Shown one piece after another: positions 1 to 13,100 of a stretch of DNA of 64,000 bases. The stretch covers positions 12,480,994-12,544,993 of the forward strand of contig NC_049994.1 of the NCBI RefSeq assembly GCF_000003815.2, written 5' to 3'. Source of the stretch: Branchiostoma floridae (taxonomy: Eukaryota > Chordata > Leptocardii > Amphioxiformes > Branchiostomatidae). Numbering within the stretch: the stretch's first letter is position 1; the number at the start of each line of letters is the position of its first letter. Made by a program: the position numbers and the translations under genes. The notes beneath the pieces are model-generated. The model ran no database searches and was not told the DNA's origin. It saw only the letters and a list, made by a program, of their open reading frames with translations.

Positions 1-1
1 A

Positions 2-667
2 GCAGAAGAGACGGCAAATAATCATCCCAACCTCTTAGATGGACTTACTGAGAAGACGAATGTTGAAGAAGTTGTCAATGATGTGAGTCCAAGACAGAAA
101 TTAGAAGTCCCTGGGCAGGATGAAGTTCTAAGACGTTACAGTCCTATCATGTCAGACGTCTATGGAAGTGGCCAAAATTCAAGAAGCACATCATTTGATG
201 AAGATGACACAGACATGACAGATAGAATCAGGCTGGTTGCACAGGACAGAGAGTTGCATTTGTACAATGCTTCAGAAGAGGAAGGAACAAACCATTGCGA
301 AGTCAATGGGGGAGGGAAGGATGACTGTATTGCATCCCATAAACTTGGTAATGGGAACATAGAACAGGCTGGTAGAGGATCATATAATGGAACTGAGGAT
401 AGAAATGGACAGATCCAAGATGGCATTATGACTGGGGATAGGTTAAGGAAGGCAAGTAATGGCGAATTGTCAGAAGGGAGCAGTGACCAAGAATATGGTA
501 GCAGACCTGCTGGACTTAGTGGGTACTCCTTCCAGGCTAGTCTGGCAGCCCAGGCTGTGGCAAGGTCACGTCAGCTGGGCCTGGGGGCAGCAATGCTGCA
601 GGAGCAAAGCTTCGGGGACGAGGAAACATTCGGCTCTGGTAGTGAGGATGATGATGATGGAGACTAG
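2..667 (+). CDS. 3' end of an unidentified protein gene (partial)
   Basis: The frame is open from the first bases of the window to a TAG at 665-667, giving about 221 residues of a C-terminus; no start codon belongs to it here, so the gene begins upstream. The sequence is hydrophilic and low in obvious domains: acidic and serine-rich stretches, then an alanine-rich segment near codon 180 (SFQASLAAQAVARSRQLG) and a very acidic tail ending SGSEDDDDGD. This looks like a disordered regulatory tail with a short amphipathic helix before the end. I do not recognise the family. It converges with STT3B, whose stop codon lies about 3.5 kb downstream on the other strand. The length and even codon use favour a genuine coding exon over chance. 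Confidence 0.7.
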   Translation, partial: AEETANNHPNLLDGLTEKTNVEEVVNDVSPRQKLEVPGQDEVLRRYSPIMSDVYGSGQNSRSTSFDEDDTDMTDRIRLVAQDRELHLYNASEEEGTNHCEVNGGGKDDCIASHKLGNGNIEQAGRGSYNGTEDRNGQIQDGIMTGDRLRKASNGELSEGSSDQEYGSRPAGLSGYSFQASLAAQAVARSRQLGLGAAMLQEQSFGDEETFGSGSEDDDDGD

Positions 668-3600
668 ACAATGTTTGTTTGTATTACACAGGGAAAACAA
701 CCTTTTCAACCTATCTTGTAACCATGTCTTCAAGTTCATGTATCAAAAGTTTTCCTACCATTACCAATGGTGCTACTTGCCTTGATAGTGTAACATGCTT
801 TAAATGTGATGTACACGTGGTTTGGAAACATCCTATAGATGCTGTTGATCTAGCCAAGACTATGCGTGAGCTAACTATTTCATTGTAAGCCAACCTGGGA
901 CCACTGTGACAACCAAAAAAGCAGTAGATTATGTTACATCACTTGACATTTCCAAAAAGCACAATCTTTGCATTGTTGAAATTCTTATTAAATTATTTCA
1001 AGCTTGTATGAAATTGGAATTTTTCCTTGTTGTGATTTTGTGTTGTGATGAACAGTTAAAGCCGCCTATCAAAAAGCACATTGCAAGTACATTTGTACAA
1101 GTGGTTGTTAAAATGCCGTGTAGTAGACTCAGTGTTCGTACCAAGCATGAGTGTTGGCAAGTCAGTGTGTGTAATTGCTTGTGTGTGCCAATGTGTAGTG
1201 TGTCAGTGTGTGCATGTTCATGAGTGGTGTGCACCAGTCAATGTGTGATTTTATATAATTTTTTGTACTCAAGATTTTCTCTGTATGAACAAGAAAACAG
1301 CGTTAGAGCCCAAAATCAGTTGAGACTGAACACAAATGATTTTTTTTTATTTTCCAGAAACAACAAAACTACTCAATACAATGTTTGTCTACAATGTCAC
1401 CGTCCTACAATCAACGTCTCATTCTACACTATTGTCTCCTGAATGACATGTTCAAGAATTCTTCCTGAAAAACAAAAATCTATCATGAAGTCATCTAATA
1501 ATGTGTCTGGCTTCAGTGTCCACTGTACATCATGTGTTTATGTATTGCATTTCATTCGTCATCAGCTGGAGATCACATTTTTCCATAGTCCTGAATGGCA
1601 TTAGAATTACTTCAATTTACAATAAATGTACCACACATTTCTCACATACTGTCATACAATTTACAGTTGTTTCTTCTAAGTCCCAAGCATAGGCTTCAAA
1701 TATTCTGTTCACAAAGACACTTCAATTTCAATTCACAGTTTCCCCCACATTTGTAGCAAAACAACAACTGGATGCTTTGAGTGAAACAATTTTCAATAGT
1801 TTCCTGATCTACAACTTTTTTTGGGTTACAAATTTTCCCCATACATAAAAAAAAAACAGGATCACTCAGTGATTTGGCAAATTTCGAAACTCGTGGTACT
1901 AACATTTTTTAACTATTTATTGTTGGCAGTGATATATGTTGGCAACAATATTAAGAGCCAAAAAGGACCAAATCATTCAAAGTGATGAAGAAGTCTGATT
2001 AAAAAGTGACTAGACATTGCAGAAGGAAACGTGCATGCTTTGTTGATTATTTCTGAAAAAAATTGAAGGTCCAGCAAATAGCTCTTATTAGAACTAACTT
2101 AAAGGCAAATTGTTCTCAATATAGTGGTTTTTCATCCCTGGTAATTAGGGCCTTTTCAGTAAAAAAAAAAAGAGGAATATTACCAAACAAAGTTAACATA
2201 CTTGACTAAATTGTAATTCAATTATTGATCCTAGGAGCAATGTTCCCCATGTTATTTTCTGTAACAGCCCTTGAGTCTGACAATGAAAATGTCAAACCAT
2301 GGAAACAACCAACACTGACAAGGGTATGTACAGTAATCAGAGCAAGATACATCGGAACAAATTTCCTGATCTACAGTAGATGTGCCCCCATGACGATGAT
2401 GTTTTCTATGTGATTCATAGTACAGTAGCTGAAATCCTGCAGATTGTTTGCTTTTGAAATATTACACTTGGTATTGGAAGGTTTATACATCTGCTTCTAG
2501 TTGTCCTTGGCACCAAAAGAAAGTCCTCCGGTATCTACAATGAAATCTGGATTTGAGTAATCAGAAGCAATTTTGATATACTATTTTACAATGCCTAAGA
2601 ACGTGAAATACAATGTACTTTTTAAACAGGTCTGCAAGCACTTGTTTTAACTGTAAAAGTTTGGACACTTCAAACTACAATGTAGGTACACCTTAAATTG
2701 CCTGTGATACTTGGGTGATTAACTTTACGAAGTACAGCAAAAGAACCATTTTAAACTACTAGTAGTTGCCTTCAAGGCAATGCAAGATAGACTCAGTGTG
2801 CAGAGAGAAATTACCAAACAACAGCATAAAAACAGCTAGGTTTTGGTGTGGATTTAGACATTAAGAAATTTATTGCATTTCTATATTGTGCAAGAGTTCA
2901 CAGAACCCACAATTTACTAAAAAAAGTGAGGCTTTTCATGGTACAATATTGTCTGATCTTGTCATATATATTTCCTTGTTAATGTACTCCAAGAACTTGC
3001 AATTGGCCTTCCTGCACGAGCTTGCAGATGAAAAATACTAATTAAATTGTTATGTAGCCCTGTAACAAATAATATTACATTATGCAGAACAAAACCCAGT
3101 ATGGTTATAGTAATCATAAGCTTTGATATGAAATCACCAGATCAAAATTTTTACATACTTGCACAAGTAAAACAATAAAAAAAAAATAAGCAAAAAGCAA
3201 AATAAATTCTGATTTCCAATCTGAGTTGTATGAATAGAAATGCATCCCACATTTGCATAATTCCATTTTGAATCCTAGACAATATGAACTATATCAACCT
3301 AATGAAATAAACAAGGCAGAGTTACTGAGCAATTTAAACTGACTTTCATACATGGCTATCATATTTATTAACATATCAGACGTACCCATAAATTAAACCA
3401 CATCTTTATCAGATAGTTTTGAGTACTACTAAGAAATCACAGTTTCGTACAATTTCTAAGGTGTTAAGAGATTTGAGCAGAGGGTCATTTCAAACTTGTG
3501 CAATGTCTTTTGGAGTCTGAACTAGGGGTACTCAGTGATGGGGTACTGCTGCATCAACTTCAATATAATAATTTTCCAACCCATGTAATACATTTTTTAT

Positions 3601-4123
3601 GTAAGATGTTTCAAGACATGTTTGGAAAAAAAAACACATACACAAAACTAAAAAGTTACAAGACAGCTATATTTATTGTTTGCAGTTTCATTTTGCTACA
3701 AGGGCGCACTAGTAGTGTGAGGTTTAAACACCATTTTTTGTACATGAAAGAAATTTTAAACTTGAATGTTTAGTAAGAGTCCCACCCCAGCAGCACATAG
3801 CAGGATATAATGTTGTAGTCACTGGTGGCTATTCCTAATGTTTTATAGTGTAGATTCATCAAGCTATTTCTGAAACTGGCTTCCATGCAAAATCTGAAAC
3901 TGTGAACACTGAAATCTTGTAGAAACTAAAGCCCTACTACTACTACGTCTTAAGCATTGTTTATCATTGCATTTGTATACACCATTTTTACACACATCTT
4001 TTTTTTTTTCTTAAACTTTACAGCAAAATTTTCTTCCTTCTTTTCAAAAACTTCCTTCCTCTGGATGAGCTACTGGACACTCAGGGGGAGGGGGGTGGTG
4101 CAGATGCATGATTGACAGGTTGT
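668..4123. other. Intergenic region between convergent genes; probable 3' UTRs
   Basis: No credible coding sequence. It probably holds the 3' UTR of the plus-strand gene ending at 667 and that of STT3B ending at 4124. AATAAA on the plus strand near 1620 is a candidate polyadenylation signal for the upstream gene. TTTATT near 2870 and 3670 (AATAAA on the minus strand) are candidates for STT3B. A GT-rich stretch lies around 1147-1215. No transposon ends were recognised. Confidence 0.5.
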
Positions 4124-7100
4124 TTACTTCTTAGAGGAAGATTTCCTGCTCGGCTTCTTGTTCTTGCTGGATGGTCTCTTCCCCTTCTTTATCAACAGCT
4201 TGTTCTTGATGAATCCTCGTTTTCTTTTTCCCGACTGTGAAAAGGAGGAATAGACAAATAGAAAAATACATCAGTTTTTTAATGTTCCCAGAGGATGTCA
4301 TCCATATAATCAAATCAATATGGCCATGTATGAAAGGAACAAAGAACAGCAAATGCTCCGTTACCTTTCTGGAAGTGAACTTGGTTTTGGGTTTGATGTC
4401 TGTCTACCTGACGGTGTGATCTAAGCTATTAAACCCCTAAAAAGGCAGCTGTACTGGTTATGCAAAAGGAACAAATAACAGCAATTTCTCCCTTATAGCC
4501 TTATCTTTCTGGAAGTGTACTTGGTTTGGGGCTTGATTTCTGTCTTCCTGACGGTGTGATCTAATCTAACCTCTAAAAAGTGTTACGCCTAAAAGGCAGT
4601 TGTAAATGTTATGTAAAAGGAACAAACAACAGGGAATGCTCCCTTACCTTTCTGGAAGTGAACTTGGTTTTGGGTTTGATGTCTGTCTTCCTGACAGTGT
4701 GATCTAATCTGACCCGGTTGTCCTGCTTCTTGACCTTGTAGATCCTGACCAGCCAGTGCTCGGTGGTGTAGGCCTCCTCCAGGTGCTGGAAACTGATGTC
4801 CTTGTTGCCGATCTCCACGTTCCTGGTACGGTCAAAACCAGGGGGGGTTCGGAAGTCCAGCTGCAAAACACAGTTGTTGTCATGAATCTCAGTGCTTGAA
4901 AAAAGTTTTTATCAAGATGATTTTATCATGGTGATATCTTGAAATGGGTAGTCACATTTTTATTTCTTTGGGCCTGTTTCCTTTCTCAACAAAGAAAATG
5001 TCCTTTTAGGGACAAATGAGTACTATGGGATGAGATGCTCTAACACTCAAGTTGTTACAAATCTGAAAGGCTATGTTCATCACTACATGTAGACCCCTTG
5101 TACAACTATAAAAAGAATACAAGAGTTAACAATGCCGGCCTGAAGTGATTGTTATTTCCAAGGGCACTATTGTAGAGTCGAAGTCATTGTCATTAAAAAC
5201 AGTAAGGGCACTCTCACTTGATACCTTTAACAAGTTCTATAGAGTTAGATGTAATAGAACAAGCTGCTGCAACTACAAAAGCACCCACCAACATCTTATC
5301 TAAACACAACAAATTTCTTAACACTCCTGCTTCAGATTTAGGGATACTAACCTGCATCTCCCCAAACCTGTAGTAGCAGAGTTTGTACATGAGACAGTTC
5401 AGCAGAGTCTTGGAGCCCGCCTTGTCCACTCGGAACTCTCCCTGGGGGGTGAAGTAGTCACCTTCCTGCATAGGTACAGAAAATAAAGGACTTCTTAGAA
5501 ATGATGACGCTACATTTCAAAGAAGCTTAACAGAATAAGTACAATCATATAACTTACTTAGCAAAAACAATGCTTCAGAAAGTTATATACAATGTACTTG
5601 ACCCTGCAAAAAAATCAGCATTTGTTCTTAAGTATTTCTTTTCATTTATTTCCCGTCATTTATTCATTTTTCCAACCCAAATCAGTTAGTCAGCCGGTCA
5701 ACTTACCAACTCACAAATTCATTTGTTTAATCATAACCTATGATACCTTCCCTCCTTCTTTCATTCCATTGCTTTTATTTAATCCATGTACACTTTTAAT
5801 GCCCTAGCAATCACATGCTTTGATACAATATCGCACAAATAAACCCTTAGAATCAGTAAAACTTGTTTCTTTTTATATCTTACCCTGATCTCCTTGGGAT
5901 GTTCCCCCTCTGCGATCCTCACCATCCACAGAAACTTGTTAATGTCATCTCCGGAGTAGCCAATCACACCCCCGAATATAACCAGCACATAGTCCACATC
6001 CAGGGCCTTCATGATCTCGTAAGCCCTCGTCTCATTGGACGACATGGCCTTTCCAACCTGTAAAACATAAAAAGTGACCAATCACTGTTTATGTTACACT
6101 TAGAACTAGCAAATGGTAATGGTAAAGCAGCCATTCTCAATTGAGGTGAAAAATGATGCTTTTTCAAGTAGCTAGTGGTCCAAAGCATAAATGTACACCA
6201 TTGATAGCTTTTAAATACAGTGAGTAATGCACAACTATCTAAAACAGCTCAATTGTTGCAAAACTTACTTGTAAAACCAAGAATGAATTAGTTTGTTTGA
6301 CCCTTACAAAGCTGCATAATCTGTTAATCGTTATCAATAAGAAACTGTGGAAACACCCTTGGTCAGCCACAGGTTAAAAAGACTTCAACCATTGACAGAT
6401 GCCCACCAGTGCTATGTGACTGTTGTTGCAAAGCTGCATCATCTTAATTGTTATCAATAAGATACTGTGGAGACACTTGGTCAGCCAATGGTTAAAACGA
6501 GTCAGACTATTGACAGATACCCACCAGTGCTATGTGACTGTTGTTCCACGTGTTGTTGTCCACCAGCGTCGTACGGTTCGCCATGCCGGCGATCTGGTAC
6601 CCGTAGTCCCACCACGACATCACGCGGGAATGGTCGTCTGTGTTCTGCCGCAGCCAATAGTAGGCCTCCCTGAAGTCGTCCAGGATGTTCCGCGACCTTT
6701 GCATGATGTACAAAATGACCATTAAACTGGTGGACGTACCGACTAATAAGTATCTAACAACAGCTTAAAAAAGTTAGTGCCAGAGTTACCAACCAAGAAT
6801 TGATGTGTTCAAAAATTCGTACTTTCCTAGAACTATAATATATTGTAGAGTGGAATATGTTATCATAAGTACGGTAGGGGCATCTTCTCTGGATAGTTTT
6901 AAAGAACGCTTGCAGATAGATTTGCAAAAGTTAGGCGTGACAGGTCTTTCAGTGCAATATAACCAGCTGCTGCCGCGCCGCGTGCCTGTGAAGCTGCTGT
7001 GTTACGACGACGGGCAGTTATACCGGCTATATAGATACAGATACAGAAGCTGGTGTGTTACGTTGAAGGGCAATTACACCGGCTATATAGATACAGACAC

Positions 7101-10100
7101 AGAAGCTGGTGTGTTATGCTGAAGGGCAGTTATACCGGATATATAGATACAGATACAGAAGCTAGTGTGTTACGCTGAAGGGTGGTCATACTGGCTATAT
7201 AGACACAGATACAGAAGCTGATGTGTTACTCCGAAGGGCAATTACACCGGCTATATAGATACAGACACAGAAGCTGGTGTGTTGCGCTGACGGGCAGTTA
7301 TACCGGCTATATAGATACAGATACAGAAGCTAGTGTGTTACGCTGAAGGGTGGTCATACTGGCTATATAGACACAGATACAGAAGCTGATGTGTTACTCC
7401 GAAGGGCAATTACACCGGCTATATAGATACAGACACAGAAGCTGGTGTGTTGCGCTGACGGGCAGTTATACCGGCTATATAGATACAGATACAGAAGCTG
7501 GTGTGTTACGCCGACAGGCAGTTATACCGGCTATATAGAATCTGATACAGATACAGAATGATACAGACCCGTCGTGGTTGTAGGAGGCCAGCACGACGCT
7601 GGGGCTGGAGTAGGCGTTGCTGGTGACCCAGGTGCAGTGCACGGCGAACATCATGAGGATCATCATGACTGCCATGACGACGATGGTCTTCACGTTTCCG
7701 CCCAGGCTCTCCGGCTCGCCGCTGGGCTCATGCCGAATCTTCCTCACCTTCCCTGCCTTCGTTAGAAAGGTCACAACACAAAATTAGAGATAGCCAAACT
7801 CGTAGTAAGCTATGAAACCTGTGCCCATCAGTTACGGTACTGGAATGGTTATCGTGATTATGATTTTTTACCTCTTTCAGCAGTGTTAATTAGTCTTCCC
7901 TGCCTTCGTTAAAGAGGTCACGACGCAAAATTAGAGATGAAGGTCGATTGAGGTCAGACATCCACGTAATAAGACGTGCCAAACTTGAAAGCCTTTTGTT
8001 GTTATGAAACCAGTGCCAATTAATTATGACAGTGGATTGATTATCGCGGTTGATTTTTACCTCTTTCAGCAGTGTCAGTTATCATTCTCTTCAGGCAAAT
8101 TCATGTGCTTCTTGGTAAAGATATTGAAAATGGACATGATACATGTACTGGTAGATATCCATGATACTGGTAGATAGCTTATCATATCTTTTTGCAATTG
8201 CCCTAACAAATTGTTTTCATGGACCCAATAAGAACCAGCTTTACAGGGCATATTACAGATATAATGCACAAAACAGAGTTTTGAGGTTTGCACTAAGATC
8301 TCTGAACACTTCTATAAAGTCTTACGAACCTTCGCAACACTTAATAATCACTAACACACATTCATGGAGAACAGAAACATACATGGGATGAGTGATAGAG
8401 TGAGGGAAGGTAGTGTGAGAGGAGTATGGCAAGTGTTTTTACTGATATCTATCTATCTATTCATTTTTCTAATTTCTACATGTATCTTTCTACATGTAAC
8501 GTAAGTTCACCTTTACCTGTGGTATAACCCTATGCCTGTCGTTTAAAAAAAATGGCATTTAGGATTTCATGTTAAGGGACGCTTGTTTCAAAATGCAACC
8601 ACCTGAATGCCGTTTGTGAAAACAACGGATATATGCAAAGATAAAGGTGAACTAACCTAAATGTTAGAACATCTAGTTATTCTTTGTTTCTATGGAGTAT
8701 TGTGTTCTACTTTTGTGTTGGCTGGTTTGGTGAAAGAAAGAAAGAAAGAATAAAAGAGAAGGAGGAGCAGAGAGTGGACGATGACCCAAAAAAAGAAAAA
8801 TGAATGAACAACAACTTACTGTTTTGGTTACCTTATCGTACAGATCTTTGCTTTTATTTCTTTTGTCACCCTCTTCGTCGTCCTCGCTCTCGTCCTCGAT
8901 GTGGTGGACCTTCGGCGTGTCGTCCACCAGGTAGCGTTCCAGAACGTTGGAGAACGCGATGGCGGAGAGGATACAGACCACGGGGGTCAGGGTCAGCATG
9001 AGGCGCACCATGACCCCGGCGAAGTAGCTGGCACTGATGGCGTACAGCACGACTGAGGGTGGGAGGAGGGTTTGACATGCATGTAAGGCCATGTGACTTA
9101 ATTATTTGGATGCATCCATGAAGGTAAGACATCCAGGTAGGTAATAAGAAACACCAAAAAGCGGTTACTGAAGCAACAGGATATGATTGTGGAAACAGTC
9201 AGATGTTTCAGACAACCATCCAGTGTCATCCAGTGTCTTTTGCCAGTGACATGTTGCTTGAGTAACTACTCTTTGCCTATTATTTGGATGATGCCCTCTG
9301 GGAATCCCCAAACTGATGCCAGTGTGCGAATAAAAAAAGTTTGGCCCAAAAAAGTGCCTTCATCATAAAACCCAAATACAAGTGGTCACGAAGGTTGATC
9401 AAATGACTAAACACACAGAGCATACCAAACAATAAATTCTTAATTCTTATTCTTTAACATTTTCTTCTTTGACCTTGGAATTGACTTTGCCCTTCTATGA
9501 CATTAGCATCCGTTTTCCAGTACTTTTTGTGCCTGTGTCATGCATGACTTGTATATCTCTATGACAATTATAAAAAAAAAAGATCAATGAAAAAAGACAG
9601 CAGAGTCGACCCACTGAAGACTCTCTCTTGTTGACCTTCTTGATACAGAACCAGACTATCTATGAGCTACAATGTCTTAACACAGTCTTAGGGTTCTGAA
9701 AGCAGAGTCTAAGGATTCTGAGTGCATTCCTTTAAGTATAAAATTGTTATTGTTTCTGTTTTTTTTATATTTCTGTTTTATATGTTTACATTTTTATATC
9801 AAGTATGCAATGTGCACTTCAATATTTCTTTGAAAAATAATACAATAACAAATGATTAAAAAATAGCATAGTCCACCCACTGAAGACTCTCTCATCGTTG
9901 ATCTTCTTGATACAGAACCAGACTCCAGCAGGGAAGGTGCAGACCAGCACATGCAGGTCGAAGAAGAAGGAGACCCAGGTGGTGGGCTGGTGCTCCGACA
10001 CTGACGCGATGATGGGGATGTGGATCTTAGCATACCTGGGGTTAAAGGAGTAAATCAGGGCTTTAATCTGAATACAATATACTACCTCAGTGAAAGGTGG

Positions 10101-13100
10101 CCCACAGCCCGATTCGAGCTTCTCATGAATAAATAAAGGTGCAAATAAACAAACACCAAACATGTATCTATTTGATATGAACTTACTGTTGCCATTTCCT
10201 ATGTATGGTTTATGGTTTACAGTGATATGTGACAGAGTAACACTTTGACAGAAAAACAAACAAACAATAGCAGCCTGGGTCCTAACCAGTGCTGTCTCCA
10301 GCTTGAAATTTAGTTCCGTCCCTAACATTTGGGGGGGAGGGGATCGGGCCGAAGGCTCGCCAAACTAGGGGGGTCCGGGGGCATGCTCCCCCGGGAAAAT
10401 TTGAAAATTCAAACCCTCTAAAACGCTATTTCACGTATTTTCAGTTGCAAAATTTCATTTCGCAAAGTAGGACTACACTCCACGATCTCGAAACAAAAGG
10501 CTTTGTTCCGACTGCCCGGCCCTTGGTCGGGAATTTCGCTGACGAAATATTTTGTTCGTTAAGCAGTGTTGCGTTTACACTCTAAACTTTGCATGGTACT
10601 TGTTCGACGTCATTTTCACGTATGTGTTAATAATTTGGATAGTTCGGGGGCTGGATAATGCCGCGGGTGTTGGCATTATTGGCCGAGGTCCATTGGCGCA
10701 TTTCAACTTGTAAGATATCGTAAGATCGTAAAGGAAGTTTACATCACCAATTATATCATCTACCTACTTTGTCTGGTACTGATTGCTAGCATGCTCAGAT
10801 AGATTTCTATACTATATTTTGCAGCTTCATTTTGCTGGTGTTGTGTTGCTGTTTCTTTAACCATCAAGAAATGTGCATTTTTCGATAAAATTGAACACCT
10901 TACTGCTCGTCGTCCAGCACCGTCCAAAGGGTACAGATTTGCAAAAGATCGGTGGAGAATTGCCAACAGCGATCATGTTCACAGCGCTGGGTAAGAATAC
11001 TGTCGCGGGCTACTTCCGTATAATTTTAGTGGAAGATCGGCAAAAAATATACAAGTTCGATTCCTGATATTTTCCCGTGAAAATAGGGTTACATTCCGCC
11101 GAAAATTATGTATAAGCTGTAGCGAGTTGAAAAATGTGGCTAGACGTGTCGTTACCATGGTAGCAGGTCCGGCGGCAGCCTTCTGAAGTAGCGCCTGCGA
11201 CAGGGCGTGCGTGATAATTCTACAAATCCAATCAACTTCCCACCTATCACAGCCAGCAGCGGCGCGGACGAAGCGGTAACACCATGTCAATCACGAAGAA
11301 GCGAGGAACTTTACGAACACGGCGCTGCGAACTCGGTCCCAAATCCAAGCACAGACGTGATTTTGAAGATAAATGGCGCAAGAATCGGCCGTGGTTTCGT
11401 CACATCTTGGACGTAGACGGTGAGAATATGGTGTTTGTCGTTTGTTTACAGTTTGCACCGCGGGGAAAACGTCCTTTGTTGTAGAACTATGGAGATCACC
11501 AGTGTGACGGTTTACTGAGGCCTCCGAAACACACACGACTGCCGAGTAAAGAAAGATAATTTCTGATTCGCCGTGTCAGGTTCATAATGAATTGCAGTTT
11601 CCCGTTAATGTTGATTTTAAAACGTACAAAGGGCCGGGTGGGTGATTCGATCGGCATTGCAAAATAGAACATTGAATAAAAGTGATTATTACCGATGTTT
11701 TCTTGTCATGCTTGTTCATAATCCATACGCCAGTACACACACAACAAGGCTTTTACAATACGGAAACAAATTGGGCGGGATGCATTCTCCGCCCACCGCT
11801 CGGGCGGCCTGCCTATGAAAAGAAGCTGATTTCTGCTAAACCCCGAACTTTCGCCAATAGGGCGTGTCTGGAAAATGTTTATGAAAAGAACAGGTGTACA
11901 CCGCGTGTTCGCCACATCATCAGTTCGAGAGTCATGCATCCACCGGTCCCAGTAGTTTATGTTCGGACATTGGTGCTAGTTGACATTGGGACTTTAGCTT
12001 AAACTTGCTAAAGAGCCACAACTGTGGTAAGGCACAGTGGTAAGGTAAGATAACTACGCAGCCCCGCCTTCTTTTGCGCCACGCGAATAGCACGCTTTGC
12101 CGATCTCTGATGTCCACACATCTCCGTATGTCCGGGCCGCGTTTATCTCGCCGCTTGGAACGTGGGGGCGTCGTGAAGGAAAAGGCAAAAGTCGATTAAA
12201 TTTGAAGTCGGAAGCCTATTTTAGTTATTGAATCTGCCATTTTAAGCTTACGAAACTGCATTTTCATGTCATGAAATTAAGATTTTTGGGACGGAGTGGG
12301 TGGATTTTTTTCCCGTCCCAACAAGTAAATTTCCGTCCAGGGACGGAGGGACGGGTCCTGGAGACAGCACTGGTCCTAACATACTATACAATACACTGTT
12401 TGTCAGTCTAGTACAGACTGGGCATAAGAAAAGTTTTACTTGGTACCCATTTACTCAACAGACAATAAACAACATCCCATAACCTACTTACCCCGTGTCA
12501 TATAGAGAGTAGAATCTTCCACTCCATGGTGCAACATAACCTGAAATACAAGGATTTGTACATAAATATCATGGAATGTTAGGTATGAAAAAAAAGTTGT
12601 AATAATGGTACATTTTTCCTGACTTATCCCTCTTATAAGTCATCGAGGAAGTAATACAGCCCCATATATGGGTCTACTGGCGTTAACTCACCAACTGAAA
12701 GGACTAATGCAACCCTCACAAGTCACAACGTGCCCAAACTAGTCCTCTTGACTTCCCAACACATGGTAACTCACCTGCGTATGTTTTTGTACCATGTGTA
12801 TGTAATGATATATGTTGATAGATTTATCAGTACTCAAATCTATGCAGTATCTCTGTTGTATTTTATCTGACCCTTACCTCCCTCATGACCTCAGTGATTT
12901 GAGCTTCTCATGAGTAAATTTTTTCTTTCTTTTTAAGACCTTTATTTCCAGCTTCAAGTACAATGAGTACATACATATTTCAGTCTATGAAACAGTACAT
13001 ATTTCAGTACATACGTATTTCAGTACATACATATTTCAGTCAGTTTTGAGTACAATGGATACATACATACTTCAGTATTTAACATGTAAGCACATCAGTA

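Noticed and set aside
6423-6725. Plus-strand ORFs opposite STT3B exon 14
   Set aside because: Shadow of the exon on the other strand; the minus strand carries the conserved WWDYGYQ motif.
6969-7561. CRISPR-like array
   Set aside because: Head-to-tail 56-bp units without spacers in a eukaryotic intron: a minisatellite.
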